DNA of 64,000 nucleotides from the NCBI GenBank assembly GCA_029204225.1, contig CM055107.1, positions 12,320,627 to 12,384,626 on the forward strand, in the 5' to 3' direction. Origin of the DNA: Diphasiastrum complanatum (taxonomy: Eukaryota; Streptophyta; Lycopodiopsida; Lycopodiales; Lycopodiaceae). The first letter of the stretch is position 1, and every line of letters begins with the position of its first letter. The notes below the pieces were generated by a model that saw only the letters and a program-made list of their open reading frames with translations, ran no database searches and had not been told where the DNA came from. Positions 45,064 through 56,164 of this stretch are shown piece after piece. A program made the position numbers and the translations under genes.

Positions 45064-45870
45064 TATCAAGCACTCCGTTTGCTACTTATTAAGTATCAAG
45101 ATTATTTTGCATGGACTTATCAAGATTTGAAGGGTATCCCAACATTAGTCATTGAACATACCATACCTTTACTACCTGATGTAGTACCAAAGGTTACAAA
45201 GTTCTATCGCCGTAATCCTAATGTGGCAGATCTGATAAAGAAAGAACTTCAAAGATTGCTTGACGCCGATTTCATTTATGAGATCAAGCATACCGAATGG
45301 ATTTCACCAATTGTCATTGTTCCTAAGAAAAATGGGAAATTGTGAATCTGTGTAAATCTCAAAGCATTGAATAAAGTGACACGGAAGGATCACTTTCCGT
45401 TACCTTTTACTGAAAGCATTTTGGATCGCCTTGCTAGAGCGGAAGCTTATAGTTTTCTGGATGGATTTACTGGTTACAAACTAGGTTAAGATTGCACCTG
45501 CCGATCGCCACAAAACTGCTTTTGCGATAGAATGGGGCACCTATGCTTACAAAGTAATGTCATTTGGACTCTGTAATGCACCAAGTTCATTCCAAAGAGT
45601 AATGCAATTTGCCTTTAAAGATTATCTACAGAAATTCCTTGAAATTTACTTGGACGACTTGGGAGTTCATAGTACAGATACAGACCACCTGGATCGATTG
45701 AAGAAAGTCTTTGAAAGATGCCGCAAATATCAGATTTTTTTAAATCCAAAAAAATGCCAGATATGGGTTTCTCACGGAGTGGTGCTTGGACATGTGATAT
45801 CAAGACATGGTATTGCCACTGATTATTCTAAGATCAAAGTTATTGTGGAATTGCCACCGCTAGCAACAAT
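45064..45870 (+). pseudogene. family A copy 2 reverse transcriptase
   Basis: LLLIKYQDYFAWTYQDLKGIP starts the domain. IVPKKNGKL is followed by TGA (45343-45345) where copy 1 has CGA for Arg. Then HFPLPFTESILDRL, SFLDGFTGY, a frameshift near 45480, and MSFGLCNAPSSFQRVMQFAF with the catalytic EIYLDDLGVHST. HGVVLGHVISRHGI closes the palm and thumb. Confidence 0.9.
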
Positions 45871-46520
45871 TCGAAGAGTTTATGTGTTTATGGGTCATGC
45901 GAACTACTATCGAATTTTTATTATCTTCTTTGCGGATTTAGCACGACCTATATACAAACTAACTATTGTTCCTATTTGGACAGTAGAGGCGTTAGAAGCC
46001 TTTGAAAATTTAAAAAAAGCATTATCTTCAAGACCAATATTGCATTCTCCAGATTGGACATTAGAATTTCATGTTCATACAGATCTCAAAATACGTCATT
46101 GGATCAGTTTTGACGCAGCTAGGTGACTATAAGAAGGATTATCCTATACTATTTGCAAGCAGACAATTTACAGATCCAGAGAATAATTATTCAACAACAG
46201 AATGTGAAGCGCTAGCCATGATTTTTTCTGTTCGGAAATTTCATCACTATCTCATGGAAACGCACTTTGTATTTTATACGGATCATCAACCGTTACTTTA
46301 CTTGGTAAATGAGACGTGTAATACTAGACGTATTGCAAGATGGTTATTATTATTGACTGAATTTGACTATCGAATTGTGGTCAAAAAGGGGAAGCAACAT
46401 TATCTAGCCGATCACGTTTCACGAACTGAATCGGCATGAGTTAATACTGAAGTGGATGATGAACTGCCAGATGCTGCGTTGTTCTATGTTGAAGTAGTAC
46501 ATGAGTGGGCGGCAGATATT
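45871..46520 (+). pseudogene. family A copy 2 RNase H
   Basis: PIWTVEALEAFENLKKAL precedes HTDLKIRHW, where two bases lost near 46084 shift the frame. It resumes as SKYVIGSVLTQLGDY, TECEALAMIFSV and FYTDHQPLLYLVNE. In TECEA the usual Arg of TEREA is Cys. A TGA at 46437-46439 closes this piece. Confidence 0.88.
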
Positions 46521-47692
46521 GTTGAGTACCTGATGCTAGGACAACCGAATGACTCTTTGATAAAAGTACAGAAAAGACAATTGATTCATAAGGCTCAACC
46601 TTATCAATTAATTGCAGGACAATTGTATCGTCGTGGATCATATAATATTTTACGAATATGTGTTTTACCTCATGAAGTACCAGATCTAATTATGTTTTCA
46701 CATGATGGCATGGGTGGAGGACACTTCTCTACTGTTCGCAAAGTTTTGCAATCTGGTTGTTGGTGGCCTACGCTTCATAAGGACACATAAAATTTTATTC
46801 AGACATGTGATGTCTGCCAGCGAGCACGACGGCCTACTCGACAGATTATGAACCCTTACATCTGGTTTTATCGCAAGCACTGTTTGAAAAATGGAGACTG
46901 GATTATGTTGGTCCTATTCATCCCGCTGCTCAAGGATCTCAGGCCCAATACATTATCGTCGCAACTGATTATATGACCAAGTGGGTTGAAGCCAAAGCTG
47001 TCAAAGTGGCTGATGCGAAATCTACGGCCAAGTTTCTATATGAAAATATTATAATCAAATTCGGATGTCCGATCGAAATTGTCAGTGATGGGGGTACACA
47101 CTTTGTTAACCAAGCAATAAAGTGTTTACTGGAAGATTTTTTTGTTATACATAGATTTAGTACTCCCTATTATCCTAGAGGGAATGGCCAAGCTGAATCT
47201 TCCAATAAGATTCTCTGCACCATTATGACAAAGACAATTGAAGCAAGTCGCTCTGATTGGGAACATAAACTGTATGCAGCATGATGGGCATTCAGAACTG
47301 CTTACAAAAACAGTACAAATCAAACACCTTTTCAACTGGTTTATGGTCAAGATGTTGTTATGCCAATTGAATTTTGAATCCCATCTTTACGCATAGCAAC
47401 AACGGAACGATTAAATGATGATCAATCTTTACAACTTCGTCATGAAGCGTTGCACAAATTATGTGAAACCCGATTGATGGCAGTTCATGCCTTAGCAGGA
47501 GAGAAAGCCCGCCGCAAGGCATGGCATGATCGGCGATTGCACAAGAAAGATCTGGAAGCAGGAGATCTTGCATTGATGTACAAAACCAAGCTGATCAAGG
47601 GTAAGTTGAAGTTTACTGGGGAAGGCCCATATAAAGTGAAGGAAATCTTGAACTATGGCGAAATAATTCTTGAGCACTTGGATGGAAAATGA
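46452..47692 (+). pseudogene. family A copy 2 integrase
   Basis: The zinc finger is HDGMGGGHFSTVRK and CDVCQRARRPT (a TAA lies between them at 46788-46790). The DDE core is D in DYVGPIHPAAQGS, D in VSDGGTHF and E in NGQAESSNK, so all three acids are kept. Stops at 47284 and 47376 follow. The C-terminal domain ends KGKLKFTGEGPYKVKEI and LEHLDGK at a TGA (47690-47692). Confidence 0.9.
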
Positions 47693-48564
47693 TTTGATAC
47701 TCCGGTAAATGGCAGCCGATTACACAAGTTTCGACAGCCTGCTTCGCTAGTTCAGCAAGTCTAATCTCAATATATTTTTTCATTTTATTTGTTTTCAATA
47801 TTTTGTTTTCAGTATTTAATTTGCTGACCTTTTTTTTTGTAAAAATACAGTTAAAAAAATAAAATAAAAATAAGGAAAGACTGATGAGCAAAAGTCAGGC
47901 AGTCATTAGCATAAGAAAAAGGAAGCACAATATTTTTATGAAAAATGACGTAGGAAACCTCTGTTTTGGGCAAATTTGGCCAATATAGTATTAGAAACCT
48001 TTGCTGAGCTGTCAGACTGTACATCCACCCTTGATTTATCTAAATTGAGGTGGGCAAAGGTTTCTGACAAGAGAAAATTTAATTTTTGAGTCAGGCGAAT
48101 GTTGAGTGATATGCCATTTTGGGAACCTTCACCGAGCATCATATCGTCATTATGAACCTTCGCCGACCTGCTAGATGATCTTAAAATGACAAAATTAGGT
48201 TGTCCATAGGTTCAGATTGTGAAAAAATGCATTTATGACAGTACTTGGGCAAAGGTTCATCCTTTGCCAGTCATGAAAAACGCTCGTTTGATAGGTTCAG
48301 ATACCTAGAAACCTTCGTCGAGATTTTTATAGTCTATTTTTATAGTACTGTACATGCCTGCAAATTTTTGTTCAGAACTGATCAGCCCAACTACTATTTA
48401 GTATAATGGATCCACCAAATTCACCTATAAGTTGGCTGAATTCGATTCAGTCTTCACTTGTGCTAGCGAAGCTCTTGCGAATTTTTCTTGCAACCAAAGC
48501 CTTCCAAATTTCTTGCATTGCCTTCTGATACACTCTCACGCGGTTATAATCCTTTCTGATCATC
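47693..48564 (+). repeat. family A copy 2 spacer between pol and ORF3
   Basis: It matches 30586-31505 of copy 1. AACCTTYRCYGA-type words lie at about 47995, 48124, 48153 and 48309, with reverse forms at about 48052 and 48247. Low-complexity T/A runs lie at 47,780-47,880. No open frame of note. Confidence 0.75.
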
Positions 48565-50553
48565 ATGTCGTCTACTAATACTTCCCAGTCTCTGTGCTAT
48601 ACTATCCATCGTGATATCCCATCTGCAACAGACATCATGATTCTTCCTAGCACAAGCATGGTCACTCAGTGGATGACCCTTGCGGAGCCTCTACTTACTC
48701 CAATGGGTATTCATGAGAGAGCCTTTTCGAGACGCATCAATATGGATTTCATCATTCTTGCCTTCAGTACGTGGAAGGAAGAGAAATCCAAGTTTTATAT
48801 CACCTTCCAAGGAGCCACACACAAGGTGCACGTCACTTAGGCCGCACTTGCAGCTATAGGAATCTCATCCGGAACGCAAGCCTCACCCAATCACAAGCAC
48901 GCCAAATAGGCCATCAAGCCATACGTCGACCTCACCAATGATCTGCATTGGACTAATGATGGCTACCTTCTGGAAGCCATCACTGAGCCTTCCATCCACA
49001 CCGTTGTCCAGTTGTTGAATCATTTCCTGATGGTTGGCAACCTCAGGAAAGACAGCATCACATGTCAAATCCTTCACAGGATAGTGGAGTCCCACATAAA
49101 GTTGGCCAAAGCCCCTCTTGAACTATATAACTGGTTCAAGACTATTTCTGGTGAGCTCAAGCGAGCTATTAAGGCCAATACAAAGCAGCAGTTCACCGCT
49201 GGCTCTCTATTGTCCCTCTTAGCCACTTCTCACTTAGAAAACAGAATCCATGGATTCCACCTGGAATCTGTACTTCCGGTTTACGAAGAAGCACCGGCCG
49301 AGTCATCTCACCAGGCCTCAAGTTCTCATAGTCGTCGTCATCCATGCAACGAGATCGTAATTCTTGACTCTCCTTCTGCGTCACGATGACGTACTAGGCA
49401 TACCTCGTCAACTGTGCTTCCACCCCATGCTGCTGTTCGCACTGAACTTCTCATTCCCCTCACCTCTGATGCTTCCCTCGCCTCTGCTCCCATACAAGGA
49501 TAGTCTGTGACCATTGGGCCTACCATTCACATCACAGCTGCCCAGGCCGCTCACCCCCGCACACCAAAGCAACCTCACCCAACACATAGTTGTTCATGGA
49601 TATGTTTGATGATTTCGACCCCCTTGGGGCCACTGAAATCTTTGAAATGCCCCAGAGTCTAGCCCCCTTTGAACCCCAATCCCTTGGAAGAGGATTCGGA
49701 CGTATCCATGAAGCTACTATTGGTGTCGAAGATGCCAGTCAACAACCAACCACACAGGGTAGCCCAGCCACACTTCGGGTCGACACAGTTGTAAAGTCAC
49801 TGAAGTAGTTCGACGCCACGGTGCCTAAAGGGTTTGAAGACGAGGATATTTTTGAAGAAGAAGAGACCTTGGCACCTATTCCACGCCCACCAATGACAGT
49901 ACCATCAAGTTCTCCTACTGTTGCCACCTCCACGATTGTCGATTCTGGTGATGCTCTCGAGTTAGTTTCAAGCCTTGGGCAAGTGATCCAGTCTATGCTG
50001 GATAAGAAGAAGGAAATGGAACAGAGGATTCCTGATTTAGGATCCGAAAATATTCAGATCAGCCAGAAAATTGTCCAGTTGGATCGAGAGATAAAGATAG
50101 CCAAGCATCATGAAGAAAAGGTTGAAAGCAAAAAGAAATTGGCCCAGCAACAAGCTGATCGCTTGGAAACCTACATCAGCTCCCTGCAAAACGCCCTGAC
50201 AATCGCACAAGATCAGGTAGATAAGGCAGTGCAAGAGGCCAAGCAACAGGTGCAGCTACTGAAGGGGCAATTACAGATGGCTGAACAAGATCACACACGG
50301 CTTCAAGGTGAATTGGATGCGACCACCCTTGAGCGTGATGCATATCTGCAAACACAAATACTCGATCATACGGTCACACCGATGGAGATTGAATATTTGT
50401 TCAAGAAAGTGGAAACATACAAAGTGGCCCTCCAGGTATTCCGAGGCCGCTTTGATAGGTTCAAAGGAGCAGCTTCAACCGAGTTAGCAAAGGCAAAAGA
50501 GATCATCAATGCCTATGAAAAAGCCGTTGCTCAAGTGTTGGAAGCTGGACCAA
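48565..50553 (+). pseudogene. family A ORF3, copy 2 (C-terminus deleted)
   Basis: ATG at 48565 (MSSTNTSQSLCYTIHRD) matches 31506. Stops at 48838 and near 48908, 49387, 49502 and 49808 break an otherwise shared frame. 49012-49389 carries LNHFLMVGNLRKD and LEPYNWFK-like wording. 49821-50550 carries the coiled coil (SSLGQVIQSMLDKKKEMEQ, QLLKGQLQMAEQ) and FRGRFDRFKGAASTELAKAK. At EAGP the frame runs into LTR sequence (from 50554), so about 130 C-terminal residues seen in copy 1 are missing. Confidence 0.82.
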
Positions 50554-51018
50554 CTCTCTACTATAAAAAGGGACCAACTCGAGTTGTTCCTCATGTTCAT
50601 TTCCTCATTTCAATAAAGCAGATTGGTTGTCTTTAGAAATGGATTGATGAATGCCCTTGCTCTTCCTCTCTTCTCCTCCATTTCTGATGCTTTCTTTGGA
50701 TTTTGCTAATTGTCAGATTTGATCATTATTGGGATTGTTATTTCTTATGCTTTTTGTGAGAGAGAAAGGGAGAGAGAGAGAAGAGTAAGTTTTTACCATT
50801 GTTTTGGATTTAGGGTTAATGGAAGTAGGGTTAATGGATGTAGTGTTAATGCTTAGTGTTAATAGATGTTAGTGTTAGATCCTCCATTCATGTTGAAATC
50901 TGAACTATATTATCGCTCTCATGGGAACGAACCTATGCGTGACAACTAACTCCGACTCTTTGATGCTAGATTGACTAGATCTTGGATTCAGGTTAGGCAA
51001 GGAAAGAAACCCACTACA
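50554..51018 (+). mobile_element. family A copy 2, partial 3' LTR
   Basis: It aligns with 40101-40547 of the 5' LTR, from CTCTCTACTATAAAAAGGG to CCCACTACA. It has a 14-15 base extra segment near 50593 (TGTTCATTTCCTCAT). The first 295 bases of the LTR are absent. TSD AACTA follows at once. Confidence 0.9.
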
Positions 51019-51023
51019 AACTA
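51019..51023 (+). other. target-site duplication AACTA, right
   Basis: Right-hand copy of AACTA, pairing with 39801-39805. The host element frame resumes through it (TLDDVVIMMP). Confidence 0.9.
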
Positions 51024-51566
51024 TACCTTGGATGACGTGGTAATCATGATGCCACAAGCACAAAGAGAACTTGACCAAAATCAAAAACCAGTGGAACAAG
51101 TCTTCGAAGGACCTACACGGACTCAACCCATGAATCTAGTTGAGCCAGGTGAAGAAGAGAAGATCGTGCATGTGGGATAACAGTTGACACCCACTCAATT
51201 AAAAGACTATGTGCATTATTGGTGGAATACAAAGATTGTTTCACGTGGAACTACAAGGATATGAAGGGTATACCACCAACAGTAGTCCAGCATACCATAC
51301 CCTTGGTAGATGGAGCAGTCCCCAAGGTGAGCCAATTGTATCACTGCAATCCTAACTACACGGAATTGATTAAACAGAAGTTGCAGAAGTTACTAGGTGT
51401 CTATGTGATTGATAATATTGAGCACACAGAATGGGTATCAACAATAGTCATAGTGCCTAGAAAGAATGGCAAAATGCAAATATGTGTGAACCTAAAAGCG
51501 TTAAATGCAGTTACCAAGAAGGATCATTTTTCCTTACCATTTACGGAAAGTGTTCTAGACAGAGTA
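51024..51566 (+). pseudogene. split host element, 3' part: pre-RT linker and RT start
   Basis: It continues the element cut at 39805. TLDDVVIMMPQAQREL aligns with family A TLDDVVIVLPKIHREP. KGIPPTVVQHTIPLVDGA, WVSTIVIVPRKNGKMQICVN and HFSLPFTESVLDRV follow, with stops or a frameshift near 51180-51215. RT breaks off at 51566, where the minus-strand B LTR begins. The rest of this pol should lie beyond the window. Confidence 0.88.
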
Positions 51567-52666
51567 TGTTCACAGATTCCTTTAATCTGTGAACACGGTT
51601 TTCTGCTTCTTCTTATACTTCTGTAGTTACGGTTCTTTATGGTACTTCTTCTTATTAGAATAGTTACAAGCAAAAGTGTTACTCAGTTTTCAACATGTAT
51701 TTCCCAGCCTATCAATGGGAGACATGGTTTTGATACTCAGCTACATGCATAACCAATCATGTAACCATCTATAGCTCAAGAAGATCAACGTTTTAGAATA
51801 GGGAGCAATCTTACCATTATCTACTGAATTAGAAACAATCAAAGACAAGATTAACTACTGGAACAAGAAACAAGATTCAAGAAACAAGAAACAAAATTCC
51901 TAGCAGCATTTTAATAATCTAAGAATCAAGAAACACTCATTACTTGATGTTTAGATTACTCAAGAACAATCAAGAATTGGATTGCAAGGGAGTATGCAAG
52001 ATCTATACCACAAACCAGCCTGTCTAGTTTACTTGAATGCTGATTACTACCTCATTCCACAAACAAGATTTGAATCCTAATCCACAACTAAGCAAGAAAC
52101 AAGAAACAAGAACCTAGTTAATCCACAATGCAAAGGAATCAAGCATGCTCATAGAAATCTCACTCAAAAACATTGCCATGAACAAGGAGCTTAGCTATCA
52201 TCAAGAACTCGTGGAGGATCCTCTTTATTAGCTCAAGAGAACTTGACAATACATTCAAAAGCTCCCTTACAAAAGAGGGGGGGGCCTTAAATAAGCAAGA
52301 AGGCTGCCCATGTGGAGCCCAAGTGGCAATTCCACCAAATTAAAAATTACATGTGGAATTTGCCCTTTCACTAAAGGTCACCATCAAAAGGTGGCTCACT
52401 CTTACTAATTTAAGGGGGGTCTACATCTATTTACAATGCCTAGAAAATATTACTAGCTCCTACATGGTCATTATTTCTTTGGGATACACCATGTAGGCTC
52501 ACATAGATAACTCACTGTCTTCCTAGCTAGTACTTCCTCAACTCTCATGCTCGGCTCTCAGCTCCTTCTGCTCTCCTCCTTCTGAGACCTCCTCGGTCAT
52601 GGGTGAGAGATAACTTGTGTCTTCAGCTTGGCTCGGCATTTGAGGATTCTCTGGGATCTGCTAGCA
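51567..52666 (-). mobile_element. family B 3' LTR, minus strand
   Basis: Reverse complement of the LTR at 20524-21596, 1,100 bp, starting (on the minus strand) TGCTAGCAGATCCC and ending TGAACA. It keeps the TTAAATAAG promoter region and the end hairpin. A weak purine-rich word AGGGATGGATAA precedes its start and may be the polypurine tract. Confidence 0.9.
51568..51594. other. perfect hairpin at the LTR end
   Basis: GTTCACAGATT, loop CCTTT, AATCTGTGAAC: an 11-bp perfect inverted repeat ending one base from the LTR terminus. Related forms lie at 21569-21595 and 59798-59824 in the other B LTRs, with the outer GTTCAC/GTGAAC always kept. Confidence 0.85.
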
Positions 52667-52699
52667 TTATCCATCCCTAATCTGTTGCAGGACTCACTG

Positions 52700-55600
52700 C
52701 AACACCGATGATGTCTTCCGCTTGGCACTTGGAAAAGCATGGATCTTCGTTCGCTTCCGTAAAACCAGGTGCTTATTATCCGCAAAATTTATTCGTCAAA
52801 ATTGGAAGTCTCACAACTGGCCGCTACATACCAGCCCTCTTGAGCACTTCTTGTGAATCATGCTTGTCTCGTCGTCATGTCGTCTACTTTCGCTCGCTCA
52901 TCTTCCAGCCCAGGCCTTCAAAAACTTGGAAGCGGAGCTTACTTCAGAAATTGAGGGGGCCCAGATATTCTCTTATCTTTTCTACAAAGCCCATTTCCTG
53001 CTAGTCTTCCACCATGGTCACATAGCGTGACAACATGAAGGCCGCTCTGTAGTATAGCCTGGCCATCATTTCATGGTCTTCTTATGACTAGAGGGCAACA
53101 TTCGGGTTGATTTTAATGGGCTCCAGGTCTCGATCCCAGTAACAATATTGTTGCATCAAGAAGGCCATGGATCTGCAATACTCGGCACTTTCCTGCATGC
53201 AAAGATCGGCACTTGATTTGTATTTATGCCTGAAGTTGAGTAATTGCAGCCTCAGATCATCCAGGGAGGTTTTCTCTGAAATTCCTGGAATGACTGGCCA
53301 GTTTACTATCTCCACTCGGGGCTTTTCCACCGGCCATGGGTTTCTGCATTTGAGTGGCATGTAGAAAGGATCCACTCGCTTCCATGCCGGTGCTTTTAAA
53401 TACTTTTGAAGCTGCCTGTTATCTTTCAGGACTTTAGTCCGCCATTCTGGATGTGGTTGTAGCACGGCAATGATCTCAGCCCTGGTGGAGTGTTGGCTTT
53501 GATCAATGTCTTCTTTGCCTCCCCTCATGTTGGGAGGGTATTTCTCCTCAAATTTCTCTGACTCTCTTGTGTCAGCCAGTTTGCCTCTGGGCCTAGCAGG
53601 GGAAGTTGTCCTATGCAGCTGGGATGGCCTTGCCAGATAATCATCTAGGGCCTTGGTGCCCGTATCTTTCTCTTTAGCTTGCTCGCATGTTGATGGCTCA
53701 GCTGCACCCTTGTCTGGCCTGGGCGAGAACCTTCTCATTTCTGGTTGATCTGCCAAGAAGTCGTCATCACCCCCCATGTCGGTGTTAATTTTTGGAAGGT
53801 CTAGGATGGAATGATTTGGAGAGAGGGAAGATGGAAGAATTGGGTAAGTTGGAATGAATGTTTCAGAAGAATTAAATGTAGAGTAAGAGGAAGGGATAAA
53901 GGTGGGAGGGGGTCGAAGAAAAGTCATGGAAGCAGTACCGGCAAACTAGCCACTCGATCTCGAGCTACCATCTGAAGGGTGGGTTTGTCCGCCTTGATTC
54001 CCTGCTCCATCATTCCCATCATTGTCCCGTGGCTTCGTTATTTGAGAACCTGCTTGAGTCTTGCACGTCGTGTCCCATAATTGGTTCACCTTGTCTCAGA
54101 CTTGCTGTAGGGCCTTCGTGGTTTTTTCCAGCTGCTTCTAGGACTCCATGATGATTTTCTCTTGTTTGGCCACAATGTTCTCAAAATTTCTCTTTTCGGC
54201 TTCTCGCTCTTGGATTAGTCTTACATATTTTTCCATCCGGATGGCTGAGGTCTGTGGAGCCTGGAATTGAATGTCCTCGGGCTTGACTAGAGGAGCGTCG
54301 ACTGTCATTGCACCCGATGATCCGTCTCATACTTGGTCGATTTGAACCATCTGGTGCTTCAGTTGTTGCTGGACCTCTTCCAAAGTGGAATTCTGCCCGG
54401 CCACCACGAATCTGGTTTCCATTGTCTCTTCCTCTTTTTCTTTGGCCAGCCTTTGATATCGCATAATTTTTTGGTCTTTATGTTGGACCTTGCTCTCGAG
54501 CACTTGATGCTGGCTCACCAACCAATGCATGTGGTAGCTTGTTTTCGATAGGCCTATCATCGAGCGCTTGGCTGCTTCAGTGAGCTTTTCAGGGTTAGTG
54601 AGAGTTGGCTACTGATTTGGGGTGTGGGATGGTGAGGCTAAACCAAAAAATGAATGTGGTGTTAGAGCTGAAGATGGAGGTGGAGGTGGAGGGAGTGGAG
54701 GGATAATGTTAGTAATGATTGTGGTGGTGGTGGTTAGTAGAGGGGTCAGACTTCTTCCTGGTTGTTCCACCTTTTCTGGCTCATCATGGCTTATTTCCCT
54801 CAGGTCTGCAACATCAAAATATTGAGATGTGTCCAGTGTGTGGACTTGCTGGGCCTGTGGTTGTTGATCCACTTTTGTGTCCTGGGGACTGGATATCCCC
54901 ACTCCTCTCCCCCCCCCCAAAATTTGTGCCAATGGTGATGTTGGTGGCGTTGGTGTAGTAATCAGTGTGGGTGGGTTGGTGGCTTCATCTGATAGACCTG
55001 TGGCTTGAGTTACTGCCGTATCAGGTGGTTGTGTAGATGTAGTTGCTCCATCACCCTCGTCGATGACATGTGAGGGTGACGAGTGTTGTTGTGATGTCGT
55101 GGATGAGCTGCCAACATCTGAGGTGGAACCATCTGAAACTGATCCCACTAGTGATGTGCTCTTAGCTTGAAGCTTATCTTGCTTCCGTTGTTGCCGTGTG
55201 CCCGGCAACTGAGCCTTTGAGGTATCTGCCTGTTGAGCTCCGAAAGTTGCAGCTATTTGTGGATCCTGTGGTGGGCTTCTTGGCTTCTGCACCAGAGGGA
55301 GGATACTGATGTTGACTCGTTTAGCCTGGGATCTCGATGGTGAAGTGTTCCTTGCATGCTTGGACTTCTTGTGTTCAATGGGAATTTCCCATGCCTTGTC
55401 TACAAGCTGCAGTTGTTGTTGAAGCTTTGGCCAGTTCTGTACTTGGTGAAGAGTGATATCTGTCATCAAATATCCCAATACTATGATGGGTTGCTTGTTG
55501 TTAATGCACTCATGAAGACAATTCGAAACAAACTGTACCCAGTCATGGAGATTCTGGGAGTGCAGTCGTGAATCTGCCATCATGTGAAATAGGGACATGG

Positions 55601-56098
55601 GTATCCTCTGCAACTTTTTCCTTGGTTGTTGTGTGCACTTTGTCAAGTACGCACATGCCGCTTGTAATTGGGATTCATTTATTGTGTCAACTCGATACTC
55701 GTCCATGTTTTTCCTGTTTGCTAGTGATGGATCAATAAATTTGAAATACGTTGTCTGTTCGATTTCTTAAGTGTTCTCGTGACAGCATTGGGCCCTCTTG
55801 GGAACCCAAAAGGTTGCAAGTCGGCCGGTGCAAATGATAGGTTGTAAACATAGTTCGTCACAGGAGGGACTATTAGCTGGCATGACCTTGCTGTAGCATT
55901 GTAGTTGGTGTAGATCATATGCACAAGATAGGGGCTTTGATACCCCGTTAGGACAGGCATTTGGAACTCAAATGCTTGAAAGAAAGTTGTTGTCTGTTGG
56001 TACCAGTGTTGCATTTCTGTAAAATCCAATTTGGATAAGTGGATGTCAAGCTTATTGGTTGCGGGGTCATCAGAGCTGGAGGCAGGGTTGGTAGACAT
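52700..56098 (-). pseudogene. family B ORF3, minus-strand copy (nearly full length)
   Basis: ATG at 56098 (MSTNPASSSDDPATNKL). Order: N-terminal globular part (GYQSPYLVHMIYTNY, DLQPFGFPRGPN), ITVLGYxMTDITLHQVQN-like segment, Ser/Thr/Gln-rich linker with proline run, then helical coiled-coil-like segments (EKLTEATKRSMIGLS, EKEEETMET, RMEKYVRLIQEREAEK). Next comes FLRPPPTFIPSSYSTF and a C-terminal domain 53927-53088 onward (ILKD-like LKDNRQLQKYLKAPAW, EYCRSMAFLMQQYCYWDRDL, ARLYYRAAF). One frame can be followed from 54560 to about 52,950 with several TGA/TAG stops. The ancestral product was about 1,100 residues. No signal peptide or membrane helix was seen; the function is unknown. Confidence 0.78.
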
Positions 56099-56164
56099 GA
56101 TGAAGAAATTGGAAAAAGAGAGAAACAAACAATCTGAAAAAAGGATGTCGGTGGAGATGGGAGC

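Larger units (their letters stand above)
39806..51018 (+). mobile_element. family A copy 2: Athila-like Gypsy element of 11.2 kb with TSD
   Basis: Order: LTR, tRNA-Asp primer site, 1.2-kb leader, gag, protease, RT/RNase H, integrase, spacer, ORF3, partial LTR. AACTA flanks both ends. The 3' end has lost the ORF3 C-terminus, the polypurine tract and the LTR front in one deletion. All genes carry stops or frameshifts, so it is not autonomous. The primer site and the post-pol ORF fit the Athila/Tat side of plant Gypsy elements; a phylogeny would be needed to name the clade. Confidence 0.93.
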
